DNA from: Ophioderma brevispina | Taxonomy: Eukaryota; Echinodermata; Ophiuroidea; Amphilepidida; Ophiodermatidae | Length of the DNA: 64,000 nucleotides | Assembly: GCA_023653785.1 (NCBI GenBank) | Contig: JAMKCH010007210.1 | Coordinates: forward strand, 50,573-114,572 | Direction: 5' to 3' | Shown here: piece after piece, positions 1 to 11,079 of the stretch | Layout of the letters: the number at the start of each line of letters is the position of its first letter | How positions within the stretch are numbered: the first letter of the stretch is position 1 | Position numbers and translations under genes: made by a program | Notes under the pieces: model-generated | What the model was told of the DNA's origin: nothing | The model's database searches: none | What the model saw: only the letters and a program-made list of their open reading frames with translations

Positions 1-449
1 TAAGCAATATAGACCCAACAAGAATTCTTTTACAAAGAATGGGAAAGCGTCTACAATACTTTCAAAATATGTGGAGTGAAGATTATTGGAACATTTTTTC
101 TTCTTTGTAAAGATCTAAAGAAAATTTTGGTTCGAGGCAAATTTCAATTATTTCAAATAACTGGATAGAAAAATAAAATATATCCTGTAAGATGCACTAT
201 TCGTTTGAACACAGAAATGAAGGAATTTGAATCATACGTAATAGTTATCATGGTAACTCCAAGTAGTGTATAAGTAAATTTAAATATGGTAATATCCAAA
301 GTTTGATATTTCTGTTTGACAAGAGCTTACAATAAGGAACTAGTGTAATACTAATAATATAAATTAAGTAGATGGTGTTATGCTGTAATAAATACTAGAA
401 GATTGAAATAAAATTTATGAAAGACAAAAACAAATTAGTCCATCTATAG
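1..449. other. AT-rich sequence, no gene seen
   Basis: AT-rich DNA with no long open frame, no recognised repeat arm and no similarity noticed to other parts of the window. Confidence 0.5.
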
Positions 450-1650
450 TTTAGACAAAACTGAGTTAGACAACGTGGTTATTAGACAAAATGGCATTAG
501 ACAAAGTGGTGATAGACCCGCTTCAGTCAGGGAACACCACACAGTGTCATCTCCTCTCCACATTATTTCCCACTCCCTGAGCTCATTTGGCCTCCGCCAG
601 CAGCTCTTGGAGCACACCCGCAGTGGATCCAGCCCCGTACAAGAACACTACGGCTACCCTCAGTATGCACTCTGCATCAACTCATTTTCCACCTACAAGT
701 TTTCACCACTGATAGACAGCACTGGACCCGAGTTCATGAGACCTCACTTGCCTATGCTCACCATCTTCTGGTTCTCCTTCCTGTCGGCTGAGAGAAGCAC
801 CCCTTTCGAGGACCAACCAACACCTACAAAGCTGATACAACTGCTGGATTAACCTAGTACAACGCCAGCCCACCGTGCCACCAGCCCTCTCAGAATTCAG
901 CCCCCTTCATCTACTTTTCAGTGTTGGTCAAGCTCCGTTTGAGTTGATGGTGCGCCACATAGGTGGCACAGTCTTGTGGCGAATCTCACAAGATCATCTC
1001 ACCACGTCATCCAGACTAGGTCCTACTCTTCAGCACCCATATCCCCGAGCCACTGGCCAAAGCTAGAGTGCATTGTCTACAGAGATAATTCATCACTCCC
1101 CGCAGACCCCATCCCCAGTACTCATGGGAAACTTCATGGGGAATCTCTTGACATTTCATGGGCAGAGGCCGTGCAGAAGAAGGGGCTCACATTTATAGTT
1201 AAACATCCTACATATATATCAATATAGTTAAATGCACATCTATGCTTCTGCGGAGCGAATCCACCCAGTTATCCATCTTCATAGGACTCAGTCGTAATTC
1301 TGGCATCGATCTTCACTCAGTGCCCGACTCCACACGTGCCTCATTTTGTATTATGTCCCACTCAGTTGCTCCAAGACGGTTCGAACTTGCAACCCCAATC
1401 CACAGCTTCAGACTTCCAATGTTTCCTCCCTGCTCTCTTCTACAAAATTCAAGCCCATTCCTTGAGTACAACGAGCCAGTCAGACAGCGATGTTTCACAT
1501 CATCAACAATGGAACCGGCCCCAGTCATCACATCATGAAGTCAAGCTTTATGCAGTGCAGCACAGCTATCTACCCATACAAATTGGTCTTCTTTTATTTT
1601 TAGAATTAAGTAGTGACGACACAACTGACCGCTGATAGCAGTTGGGACAT
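450..1650. other. Unassigned region with short open frames
   Basis: Open frames of 98 to 125 codons occur on the plus strand and one of 72 codons on the minus strand. None shows a motif I recognise. A short degenerate tandem motif (TTAGACAAA followed by a few bases) recurs at 451-505. The base composition is less AT-rich than the flank and resembles worn transposon coding sequence, but I could not assign a family. I do not call a gene here. Confidence 0.3.
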
Positions 1651-1903
1651 GCAAGGGCTATTTCCCTTGTAACCACCAGAAAAATCCATTGTGAGAATCT
1701 TGCCATATAGGTCATGATTTGTATGTTATAGCGCCCTCTATATGTCCATTCTTCATAGAGATCTGTATAAAACTAGATTTTTAAGAAAAATCACATTTGC
1801 CCACAACGAAATTTCATAAAATTTACACAGGATATATATAGTTTGTATAATAAATAATCTAAATCAGCTTTTATCGCTGTTGATATTGTTTTTATTCCTG
1901 TGA

Positions 1904-2226
1904 CTGTGTGAAAGTAATTATAGTCCGCCGGGAGCCACAGTCCGGGCTCCATAGACAACGAATAAAGCGTGAAACTAATGTTGCGTGAAGAGTCAACTGA
2001 ATCGAGTGCCCTTGTAACCGGACTATGAGTATGGCGGACTATAATTCTACACCGGTGTAGAAGTAATTATTGTCCGGCGTACTCATAGTCCGGGAACAAA
2101 GGTGAACAATAGGGCAATCGATTCAGTTGACTCTTTACGCAACATTAGTTTCACGCTTTATTCCGTTATCATCTATGGAGCCCCGGACTGTGGCTCCCGC
2201 CGGACTATATCTGCTTTCACACCGGT
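1904..2226. mobile_element. MITE-A, two copies head to head
   Basis: Two copies of a unit of about 160 bp face each other around a central palindrome (ctacaccggtgtag, about 2048-2061). Outer ends read gtgtgaaagtaatta on the left and ctttcacaccgg on the right. Each unit has its own inner and outer copy of the end motif (GTCCGG near CCGGTGTG), so this is a pair of elements and not one element with long arms. Relatives lie at 35750-35864 and 52197-52375. No coding capacity is seen, so it is inferred to be a non-autonomous DNA transposon. Confidence 0.75.
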
Positions 2227-2249
2227 TTTGTTACAATAAATGAGACTTT

Positions 2250-2835
2250 CAAACAGCTGTGGCAGCTGCCAGAACCTCTCCCTTCAAGCTATCCACCATC
2301 CATTGGCCAAGAATCAGCTGGCAGACTTTCTAACCACGGAGAGGCAAACCTCTTAAAACATGTAAGAAGTCAGAGGGTCTTCATTTGAGTGACTCCCCAG
2401 CCCCAGTATTTTCCACATAGCCTTCGTCAAACTGGATCGCCTGCTCTTTGACAGGGAACAATCAGCTCCCATCTTACCATTCATGGAATCAGGATCTGAC
2501 AGCCCTCGTGCTTGCAAGCGAGGCTATACCGATCGGCTGGAACAGAACATCCTCAATGCGCGCTCCCTCATTCGCGCCGATCCGTGAAGCCTTTGCCAAG
2601 ATCTCCCGACCAAAACCTTGAGGTTCCTGCTGATTGCCCCTTTGTAGCATCAGCAGCCCTGGTTCTATAGACTGTTAGCACTCCTCATAGAGACACAGGT
2701 TCCTTACTTAGCATGACGGACTTATCACACACTCCACGAGGAAGTTTCCCTGACTAACATGAAAGCACTTCGTTGGGGTTCAAGATTATCAGCCTCCTCG
2801 TGGTGAGCTCCGGAAAAAGATCTGATCAGGCGAAT
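2250..2835 (+). pseudogene. DIRS-like retroelement pol fragment (RNase H end and linker)
   Basis: Across several frames the plus strand encodes pieces typical of the DIRS segment between RNase H and the tyrosine recombinase. The order is an RNase H end (HHPLAKNQLADFLTTE, near 2295), a stretch like NNQLPSYHSWNQDLTAL (near 2460), then SHTPRGSFP and NMKALRWGS (near 2725-2780). The same linker occurs in the larger DIRS remnant at 32590-34870, which supports the call. Frameshifts and stops are frequent and both ends are missing. The next element starts about 450 bp downstream with nothing recognised between. DIRS-type elements integrate with a tyrosine recombinase and lack an integrase; this piece cannot be active. 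Confidence 0.7.
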
Positions 2836-3299
2836 GATAATCAACTGAGGCAACGCTAACATTCTGTGTCTTTTTTTAATTCACTGGTCTTTTTAACTCA
2901 TGTTATCTTTTTTTATTCACTGTATTTTATCATTGCCCCGTCAGAGGACACAATCTGATGTCAGTCTGAAACACGTGGACTTATTAGGGCAGGGCAATCC
3001 CGGTTGTCAAGTCAGATGGCATCTCACTAGGGCAAAGATAAACATTATAGAAAAACATTAACAACACGCATTATAATTAAGTAGGTCACCGCGATTCTCC
3101 AAGAAACACACGCACTGACAGTTTCCACCTCTGAATCATTTGCGGCTACACTCTAGCGGCCCACACCGAGAGCGCTATACCCATGGATTGCCACCTTGCT
3201 AGTAACTCAGAGCAATGGAAAAAAAATTGCAACCGCACTGCAGTCTCCACCTGGGATGGCACCGACCCAAATTGCAGGTGTTAGGTCACCAATTAATCT
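2836..3299. other. No gene recognised
   Basis: Spacer between the DIRS fragment and the jockey-like LINE. The right part (3120-3299) may hold worn endonuclease sequence of the LINE, but no clear motif is seen before about 3340. Confidence 0.35.
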
Positions 3300-3339
3300 A
3301 TAAGCAACCTAACATCGACTTCAAGCAGACTCGATACCC

Positions 3340-4130
3340 TCTATGGTGCAACTTGCATTTACGCTGGTGACGTTGTAACAGTCATAGCATTACATGGGTT
3401 TACAGGAATACCAACCTGTGGAGCTACCCCTAAGGACTGGTTCCAAACCGGCGTACAACTTTTGCACGACCCCAAGCAACTAGACGTTTATACTCTGGAA
3501 GGGGGGGAATACAACTTACAAACCACGACCTTGTTTTGCAAAAACATGGACACCGATCTATGTCACAGTAATGTTTCGACCGCTTTTCTAAGTCCCAAAA
3601 CACAGACCATCACTGATCGCCCAGGAGAGCCTTATAAGCACTGTACCAACAAAGCAGTGAAAAGGTGGAACTTCCGCAAGGCAGACTGGGAACAGTTCAA
3701 GAAACTGATGGATTCAGAAGTGTCCAACATACGACCCAACTCCTTCTCAACTTGGAAATTCTTACACCCCCAGCATGTGTAAACTCTTTATTAATATAAC
3801 AAAGAAGACCATCACATGTGGCTGTCGTAGCAGTTATACCACATCCTGGGATGAGGCTGTGATACTCATACAATTAGTTCCTGCTTCAGAACCCGGGGAC
3901 GAAGCGTCATCCAAGGCTTCAGACCTGACAAACAGCTGCTTGGACAGAAACGCCCGTCTGAAGCGCCACTGGAAAGGAGACGGTCCAAGGAATAGACTTC
4001 ACTCACTCCAGCAGGAAGGCCTGAAAGACAATAAACCGCCTCACCGGCATAATTTCAAACCATCAAAATTCCAGTGACTGCCAATCGAGCAAATCCTCGC
4101 AAATGGTTCGTTTTCAAAGATAAAAGAATA
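3340..4130 (+). pseudogene. Jockey-like endonuclease C-terminus and EN-RT linker
   Basis: Near 3345-3400 a broken frame gives the APE-type endonuclease motif GD.NSHS.TW. It continues through LLHDPKQ (near 3460), LCHSNVSTAF (near 3560) and KRWNFRKADWEQFKKLMDSE (near 3660-3720), the usual join between endonuclease and RT in jockey-like LINEs. After a frameshift near 3780 it reads WDEA, then EPGDEASSKA, then GIDFTHSSRKA and KTINRLTG near 3990-4045. The APE-type endonuclease nicks the target for target-primed reverse transcription. At least two frame changes and one stop are present, and the catalytic N-terminal part is not seen. Confidence 0.72.
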
Positions 4131-4131
4131 A

Positions 4132-4765
4132 TCCATTATAATGGAGAATTATAATGCGCACAAATCCACCATACAGGAGTCTCACGGCGCAAATACAAGT
4201 ACACTACTAGACAATTACACACTACATAGAACACAACAGTTAAGTACCAGAACAGCCTACAGAAAGAAAGCACACACCTTATGAAAAAGCTTGATGCATC
4301 AAATGAGTTTTTAAAGAGGTCTGAATTGAGCCAAAGCTGTGATAGATTCTGACATGAAAACTGGTAGGAATTCCCCCAAAGAGCGCGGAGCGCCAATTGA
4401 AAAAGCTCTGTCACCCATGAATGCTTTTAGAACGAGGTTCCAAAGAGAAGTGACATGGTACTGGAACGAGGGCCTGCGAGGGGGGGTATATGGGTTGAGA
4501 AGACATGATATGTACCCTGGGATCATATATTCAATGATTGAAGACTATTAGTAACAATTTGTACAGAATTCTAAACAACTGGCAACCAGTGTAAATTCTT
4601 TTAAGACAGGAGTGATGTGAGAAGATTTTCTGATTAACGTCACGAAGCGTGCTGCAGGATTGTGAATGCGCTGGAGACGTGCAATTTGATCCTGAGGAAG
4701 GGACCAAAAACACAAAGGAGTTTACCCATATCAAGCCGGGAGGTTATAAAACTATGGAAATTTGC
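4132..4765 (-). pseudogene. CR1-like reverse transcriptase 3' end, inserted in inverted orientation
   Basis: On the minus strand a broken frame gives IARLQRIHNPAARFVT (near 4690-4640), then HHITPVLKE-like and LVFNH-like pieces. These are followed by RAFSIGAPR and LGEFLPVFMSESITALAQF (near 4430-4320). This is the conserved C-terminal run of CR1/L2-type reverse transcriptases. It lies inside the jockey-like element on the opposite strand, so it arrived later. The stretch 4765-5035 belongs to the same insertion or to a further one, and I see nothing recognisable in it. Confidence 0.68.
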
Positions 4766-5039
4766 TCAGTTGCCAGAGGATCACTATCATTTATTCTACC
4801 AATGTTTCTTAAGTGGAATGAAGCAGAACGAACTATACTAGAAATATGAAAAATTAACGAAGACAGGCTGAATCAAAAATAACTCTTAAATTACGAGCAC
4901 TAGTTACAGGCGTTCGTGATGTTAGAATCAAAACTATTGTGATATGCGGAACAATAACTTTTGAAAGGTGGATGGCTAGAACCAATCAAAAACAAAACTC
5001 TGTTTTCTCAAGACATTGTAGGATCACACTACGCTATGT

Positions 5040-6832
5040 TAAAAAAAGAGATCACCAAACTTCGTCGAGCCCACGGCGTGGACGGGTAACTTTTAACATC
5101 CTTCTCACTAGATGAGCTTACCTCTGCTATCAGCGAACTAAAGAGTGGAAAGGCCCAGGGGCCTGATAACATAACAGCGGAGTTCCTCCCGATGCAATGC
5201 GGCCCATGATGTCTTGAATGGCTCCAGGAGTTCTACACATGCTGCCTTTACCAACCAGTCCTTACCCAACCCTAAGAACTACCGCTCAATATCACTACTG
5301 TGTGTTTCCTTCAAACTCCTTAAGAGGATGATCCTGGCCCGGCTGGAGCCCGTCGTCGAACCCCATCTGCCTGACGAACAAGCAGGATTTCGCCGTGGCC
5401 GGAGCACTGTCCATCAGATTGTAAAAATCACAAATGATATTGAGGAAAGCTTTGAAAAGCGTCGTAAGGCAGGCGTCATCTTGGTAGACCTTACTGCAGT
5501 ATACGACACCGTGTGGCACCAGGGCCTGACACTCAAGCTTCTCGGGACCATTCCGGATTGTCACCTTGTACAATTCATTATGTAACATGCTTGCAAACCG
5601 TAGCTTTATTCTCAAGACCAGTGATGGGCAGAGTAGTCGTCTGCGTCGTCTGAGGAATGGAGTACCACAAGGATCTGTACTGGCTCCCATGCTGTTCAAC
5701 TCATTTATCAGCGATTTGCCTCAAACAACATCTAGACAATATTGCTACGCCGACGATCTTGCCCTTCTCCACTCGGACAGCAGCTGGACAGAAGTAGAAA
5801 GTACACTTACTGCAGATATGGCCCTACTTGCAGCATATCTCAAGACCTGGAGACTGAAGCTGAGCGAAGCCAAGACCACCGCTACTGCCTTCCATCCCAA
5901 CACCAAGACCTGGAGACTGAAGCTGAGCGAAGCCAAGACCACCGCTACTGCCTTCCATCCCAACACCAAAGAGGCTCATCGCCAGCTTCAAATCAACCTC
6001 AATGGAGCGCCTCTGCCATACAATCCTACGCCAACCTATCTGGGTGTGAAACTTGACCGGCAGCTTACTTACCGGCAGCACCTCGAGTCCGTATGCGCCA
6101 AGGTATCTTCGAGGAATAACCTCCAGTGCCGACTTGCTGGATCCTCATGGGGTGCCAGCCCAACTACTCTACGCACCACCGCCTTGGCCCTGGTCTACAG
6201 TGCTGCTGAATATGCCGCCCCAGCATGGTGCAACAGCTCTCACACAAAGAAGCTGGACACAGTATACTCAACGAGACCTTGAGAACCATTACTGGTTACC
6301 TCCGTCCCACTCCATTTGAGTTTCTACCAGTGCTTTCAGGCATTGCACCTGCAGTGCTTCTGAGAGAACACCACACGCACAAACTAGTGAATAAGGCTCT
6401 GCTGGACAACAAGCACCTGCTGCATAACACTGTCAAAGAATCACACCAGCTCGGCAGACAGAGACTGTGCTCTCGTCGACCTTTCTGTCGACACGCTGCT
6501 AAAACTCTCCAGCTCCCCATTCAACATCTTACAGACATGGAATACTGCCTGGCTATATACTCCAAGACCAGACCAACTCACTAAAGTAGCAATCTTCCAC
6601 GCAAGGAATGGGTCACATTAAACCGGATTTGCACAGGAGTCGGTCGCTTCAACAGCAATATGCACCGATGGGGGCTGCGACCATCTCCAGCCTGCCAATG
6701 TGGTTCTCCATCACAGACTGCGGATCACATTCTCAATGAGTGTCCTACCTTTCGTCCACCGGTGGACATAGACGTCTCAAACCCCAACCAATTAACAGTG
6801 AGCTGGCTCCACCGTTTACAACATATTTAGCT
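5040..6832 (+). pseudogene. Jockey-like reverse transcriptase domain
   Basis: It starts with KLRRAHGVDG (near 5060) and DELTSAISELKSGKAQGPDN (near 5110-5170). RT motifs follow in order: NYRSISLL, EQAGFRRGRST (near 5380), VILVDLTAVYDTVWH (near 5480), NGVPQGSVLAP (near 5660) and the catalytic YADD at 5745-5756. The normal FVDLTAAYDT aspartate is present. The thumb region carries a 63 bp in-frame duplication (5842-5967). The C-terminal end continues past the longest open frames, with RICTGVGRFNSNMHRWG and CQCGSPSQTADHILNECP (near 6620-6745), a typical Cys/His terminal motif. Frame changes occur near 5575, 6270 and 6560. It would copy element RNA into DNA at the target site, but it is not intact. 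Confidence 0.8.
5842..5967 (+). repeat. 63 bp perfect tandem duplication inside RT
   Basis: Two adjacent 63 bp copies (5842-5904 and 5905-5967) both encode 21 residues beginning KTWRLKLSEAK. The duplication keeps the frame and follows the YADD motif by about 30 codons. No differences between the copies are seen, which implies a recent event or an assembly artefact. Confidence 0.9.
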
Positions 6833-7844
6833 GCTGCCTCATACGCAAGAAGAAGAAAGCGTTTCATTTGACAGCTCAAAAAGCTCTCAAATGAAGTACT
6901 ACCAGAGAGGTTTAATAATGAAATCACAATCAGAATATTGTTAAGTTTATTGTATCTTCCAAGCCATTTTTTGTTAAACGGTTTGGCACAGAAAAAGGAC
7001 TACCTCAACACAAATACCTATAGTGGTTGGGTGAACCAGCGCAGTCTCTTCCACAGATGCACAAGATCATTACATCTACAGATTTTATTCATTGTGTGTA
7101 AAGTAGGGGCCTAATACGGCAATATTGCGTGATTAGCAATTTTCTACCACGCAATAAGGAATTAGCTTGTTAATTAATCATATTCAAGTATTCATGTCTA
7201 CTAAATATTAATATCCCGCCTTCTGTTTACAGGGGAGGAGTGCCAAGTAGTTTACAAAATATATTATAAATTAGTCGATCCTGGAGACGACACATTTTTA
7301 ACGCAAAATTAAGGGGGAAGCGCATAAATTATCACAAAGGAAAGAAATGTATTGTGACATATCTTCGTAACTATCCCAATGAAGGATATAAAGAAATATA
7401 AATTAAACGACACAAGGAATCCACAACAAAAACGGACATTTGGTAAATGTCACATATTTGAGGAAAAGTGACGAAATTTCGACAATTTTATTTGATGCAT
7501 GTTCATATTGTGATACAAGGGTGTTTTATTCATGTAAATGCTAAAATAATAATTTCGTAAATGGCGCTCCTGTAGCTTGTCTTTTATAACACACCTATCA
7601 AAGGAATCACCCCGTACCCTTAAGTAGTCAACACACCAGTAAATAACAGGAAATGGTGAAAGCGGCATTTGATAACGTGTACACTTAATGTAAATTGCAT
7701 GCTCTACAGTGAAACGGTAATTAAGTATTCCTTGCCAAAGATAACTGTCGGAGAATAAATGAGCTGTTTTCATAAAATATCTCATGAGACTAAACAACAT
7801 CTTTGCACGTGTTCCAAAAACTAAAATGCAGAAAATTAAGGTTT
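6833..7844. other. No gene recognised
   Basis: AT-rich sequence. A minus-strand open frame of 116 codons (7450-7800) has no recognisable motif and a composition like its surroundings. Confidence 0.4.
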
Positions 7845-8300
7845 ACTGTATATTGCAAAAATAAAAACGTGAAATACGGTACACTTACTAAAAAACAACA
7901 ATCGCGCGGCGGGATAACGGAACGCTTAATTAAATATGTATAAATATGCAATGCACCGTACATGCATCAATGCTCACGCATGTTTGTTGCAGTCTATGTA
8001 TGTGGAAATTGTATTTTTTGGGGTTAAAGGTGGTCGCTTTGGAAACGCACACGCGACATACTATTTTCAACTCATTTTGACAATGCAAGACAAGCACCTC
8101 TAGCATTCGTAACCTATCAGCTTTTATAACCTCAAAGGCCAAACCAAACGGATTGCATGATTTGGCTACAATTTCTAGTTGTGTAACAAAATAAGCAAAC
8201 ATGTTATTAAACTACATACGTACATCTGAATACCGTGCATGCAGGTAAAAAAAAAATAAAGAACGTACGTGGTATGACAGAAGGCCAGATAGTATAACAT
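7845..8300. repeat. Left part of duplicated block 1 (pairs with 25085-25955)
   Basis: Several ordered matches pair this stretch with 25085-25955. They include a TACACTTACT/TACACTTCTT segment near 7880 and 25125, GGGTTAAAGGTGGTCGCTTT (8017) with GGGTTAAAGGTGATCGCTTT (25520), GTTGTGTAACAA (8179) with ATTGTGTAACAA (25774), and a shared GGCCAGAT (8283 and 25929). The same order and strand, with gene copies A and B both about 3.7 kb downstream, point to one duplicated block. Confidence 0.65.
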
Positions 8301-8569
8301 TTTATATTTTACCAAAAAAAGTCAAAAAGTTTTCTGTGAAAATGAATTGAAATATATTTAGAAAATAAGGTAAACGTTTCATATAAAATCCCCAAGTATG
8401 CAAATGAGGTATAAAATTGATTCCATCATGCGTTGTATGATGTTGTGCATTAGCGATTTGCACATCAACAATGTGTACATTAGATGAATATCATAAAAAA
8501 AACATTCGCCACAGGTCTGGCACCGTACGTAGTAGAGGTATTCCAGAAAAAAATCATCACACCTGAGAA
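8301..8569. other. No gene recognised
   Basis: AT-rich sequence. A minus-strand frame of 77 codons runs into MITE-B and shows no motif. Confidence 0.4.
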
Positions 8570-8743
8570 TCAGGGGTCCGTTCCCGAAACTCAGTCGTAA
8601 ATCTACGTGCATACCATGTCATGTCTGAGTGGACCAATTTGTCCAAAGCATTGTGTAACTGGTATAAGGTCTGTTATGAAAGACATACGCATGAGTTAGT
8701 ATATACGTAGGGTTACGCACGAGTTTCGGGAACGGGCCCCTGA
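8570..8743. mobile_element. MITE-B, 174 bp with terminal inverted repeats
   Basis: The left end (tcaggggtccgttcccgaaa) is mirrored by the right end (tttcgggaacgggcccctga) with one mismatch, and weaker pairing extends about 15 bp further in. No coding capacity. The CAGGGG terminus occurs in several DNA transposon superfamilies including hAT. I did not find a clear target duplication, so the superfamily is open. Confidence 0.75.
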
Positions 8744-9059
8744 ACTCCATCTCAACAATAGCCTTTTGCATAGCTTTAAAGGTGCAACGAGAGATTTCAA
8801 ATAACACATGCCCCTAAAAATATTAAAATTCTGATTTTTGCACTGGTCTAAAGCTTTCTATCAAAAATATCTCATTCTGAAAGGATTAAGCTGAGAACTG
8901 TTTCTTTGGTACAAAAATAGTGAAATTTTTAATTTCCTATAGGAGCAAATAGGAAATTCAGCCTGTTTTCTATTGAAATATAAGCATATACAAATCACGT
9001 TTGTTTTCATTTTAAGTTATTTCTGTAGCCAAATAAACGGTAGGGAATCTATTTAGAGC

Positions 9060-9590
9060 CTAATGTATATGAAATCTCCGCATATGACAGAAAATATAGA
9101 TGACTTGAAATCTCTCGTTGCACCTTTAAATCCAGTCTTACCAATGCCAAAGACAGGGCCAACCAACATTGTAAAGAAGGCCATTGACTGGATATTCATG
9201 ATGGACGACACATCACATACAAATAGTGTTCCCTCCAGAAATCACTGAGACATCTAACTTCTAAGAGACCAGATATCACCATCTTCTCTACCAAAACAAG
9301 AACGATGATCATCATAGAGCTGACGGTCCCTATGGAGGAGAACCTAACCAATGCATATGCTAGAAAGAAGTGCAAATACCAAGATCTAGTAGCTGACTGT
9401 GAAAACAGAGGATGGTCTACATAATACTTTCCAATAGAAGTAGGAAGCAGAGGTTTCTGCATTACATCAGTCAACAAATGCCTTGCATCCTTGGGCATTC
9501 CTATAAAAGGAAATAGGAAGTCTATAATTGATACAGTAGCCGAAATTGCACTCAGAGCGAACTATGTCATCTGGCTCAGCTGAAGCTCAA
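9060..9590 (+). pseudogene. LINE C-terminal fragment with restriction-like endonuclease fold
   Basis: From about 9250 the plus strand reads SKRPDITIFSTKTRT, MIIIELTVPMEENLTNAY, ARKKCKYQDLVADCENRGW, an in-frame TAA near 9420, then YFPIEVGSRGF and EIALRANYVIWLS (ending near 9583). The RPD ... IELTVP.E ... RK..KY arrangement is the PD-(D/E)XK-like endonuclease end seen in R2/NeSL-type elements and related proteins. Upstream, 9150-9245 gives the preceding conserved stretch with a frameshift before RPD. Only the 3' end is present, as expected for a 5'-truncated LINE copy. It lies inside duplicated block 1 and is absent from block 2, so it inserted after the duplication or was lost. Confidence 0.62.
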
Positions 9591-9710
9591 AGGCATTCAG
9601 TCAGATGGAGCTACAAGCAACTCCAGCAATACTCTGAGGGGAAGTGGGATGGTTGGGCACTCGCAAAAAAGTTTTAATAAACTAACCAGGTCGATGCCTC
9701 AGAACACACT

Positions 9711-10053
9711 ATACTTACTCGATTCGCGTTGATAACGTGCGTCCCCCTTGGAGTTTTGGACCTATTCCAAAGTCGGGAGATATAAAATGGAAAATGAATT
9801 ATTCAAATCTTCAAATGCCTGCCCAACGATTAGCTTGTAAGACCTTACTCGGTCATTTCTCACTCACTGCCACTAAAAAAATACAATTTATCACGTATGG
9901 AAGCGCACTATAGTGTATTTCATTCAGGCCCCATTTCGGCCTTAGAACAACATTGCTCAACAGAACATGATTAACAGAATCCCTGCGCCTCATTTGATTT
10001 TTGTCACCTCCGCAAGAATGTACGGGGGTCACATATCAGATGATCGAGTATAA
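9711..10053 (-). mobile_element. MITE-D, solitary copy
   Basis: This is the reverse complement of the segment that sits inside MITE-C copies at 49242-49557, about 50215-50525 and about 50900-51207. Matched landmarks include gtacgggggtcacatatcagatg, the cctgcgcctcat segment and the ggagttttggacctatt segment. Ends here read tatacttactcgattcgcg and, inverted, tatactcgatcatctgatat, so short imperfect terminal inverted repeats start with TATACT. Finding the segment alone here shows it moves as a separate unit. Confidence 0.7.
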
Positions 10054-10870
10054 TCTAGACAAGGATACTGGCATACTGAGTTACCAGGAGTTTTTTTCTT
10101 AAAACGGTAAAAAGTAGGCTCCGAAGATGTAACAAGCGCTGGTGTTTCTTACTACTACCAATAACTACTATTCCTAATGATGGACCAAACCGATTCGGAG
10201 TGCTTCACAGAAATCTGTCATAACTTTTGAACCAAAAATCCCCAAGTACACCCAAACCAAAAATCTGCAAAGGTGAGATTTGTGACAATACAATCCATAT
10301 CACCATATAGACAACAATTGTTATTCCCTCAGAAATTTAATCGATCTCTGGTAAAGTGGCCTTGCTATGAAACAAAGAAAATGTATTGTTGTAATCGGTT
10401 GGAGCGTTTTTAAAGAAATCCACAAACTATGACGAGTTTTTTGTAATATTCAAATCATTTTTGAAATAAAAATCAAACAAACTAAAAAAACAATCGTCAA
10501 ATATTTGTTTGATCCAAAACCGCTACATAAGAATAACAGGTATTTCTCAAAATCTTGGGAAATTCCCTACTAAATTTTAAAAAAAATGTGAAAATTACTG
10601 TTTTTCTTAAATTGTCCCGAATTTAACCCAAAACTTCGTATTTACAAACTCTTGGGAAACATTATTGCTGCTTTACTGTATAAAAGCAGACAACTGTGAT
10701 CATATAGCAGATTACTGTAATTGGCTGGGATTATGTAGAGTACTTTAGAAGAGCGAGGTATAGGCCAATCAGCACAAGTGTTGCAAAAAAGATTAACTCA
10801 TGAAAAATTTTCATAATCTAAAGACACTCTACAACAAAATATTGCACCATGCAGAAAAAAGATTTTATAA
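10054..10870. repeat. Middle part of duplicated block 1
   Basis: No gene is seen. The stretch 10520-10720 matches 27465-27640 in order, including CTCTTGGGAAACATTATTGC against CTCTTGGAAAAATATTGC and a shared AGCAG(G/A)C motif. This extends the duplication linking gene copies A and B. After the match, block 2 is entered by a Tc1-like element. Confidence 0.6.
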
Positions 10871-10874
10871 TCAG

Positions 10875-11020
10875 AATTGATTGAAGTGTACTGCATCTCC
10901 TGATTTAATGACTGTTCAAATTTGTGTTTTTTCAAACAGATCTTATTCCAACAGAATCCTCAGAGGGCTAAAAACAATACAACAAGAGCAAGGAAGTCAA
11001 GTGCTTTTTGTTCAAAACTT
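10875..11020 (+). pseudogene. Possible P-element/THAP9-like transposase fragment
   Basis: A 70-codon plus-strand frame contains ILRGLKTIQQEQGSQ, reminiscent of the conserved LKTIQ.EQGF segment of P-element-type transposases. The match is short, the frame then runs into a T/G homopolymer, and no catalytic residue can be placed. The segment is absent from the matching position in block 2. This is a weak call. Confidence 0.25.
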
Positions 11021-11079
11021 ATGGGGCGGCCTGGCACCAATTGTTGTGTTATTTTTTTTTTGGGGGGGGGTGGGAGGAC

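Larger units (their letters stand above)
3300..6832 (+). mobile_element. Jockey-like non-LTR retrotransposon 1, broken
   Basis: A LINE remnant reading endonuclease, linker, reverse transcriptase and a C-terminal Cys/His end in the usual order on the plus strand. It is interrupted by an inverted CR1-like fragment at about 4132-4765. The linker before the insertion (ending near 4130) and the RT start after about 5040 read as one broken protein, so the insertion is nested. The 5' UTR and the first part of the endonuclease are missing or unrecognisable. No poly-A tail or target duplication was identified. It is not functional as read. Confidence 0.75.

Noticed and set aside
5745..6081. Minus-strand frames of 74 and 85 codons with repeated peptides
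   Set aside because: Antisense shadows of the 63 bp duplication in the RT.
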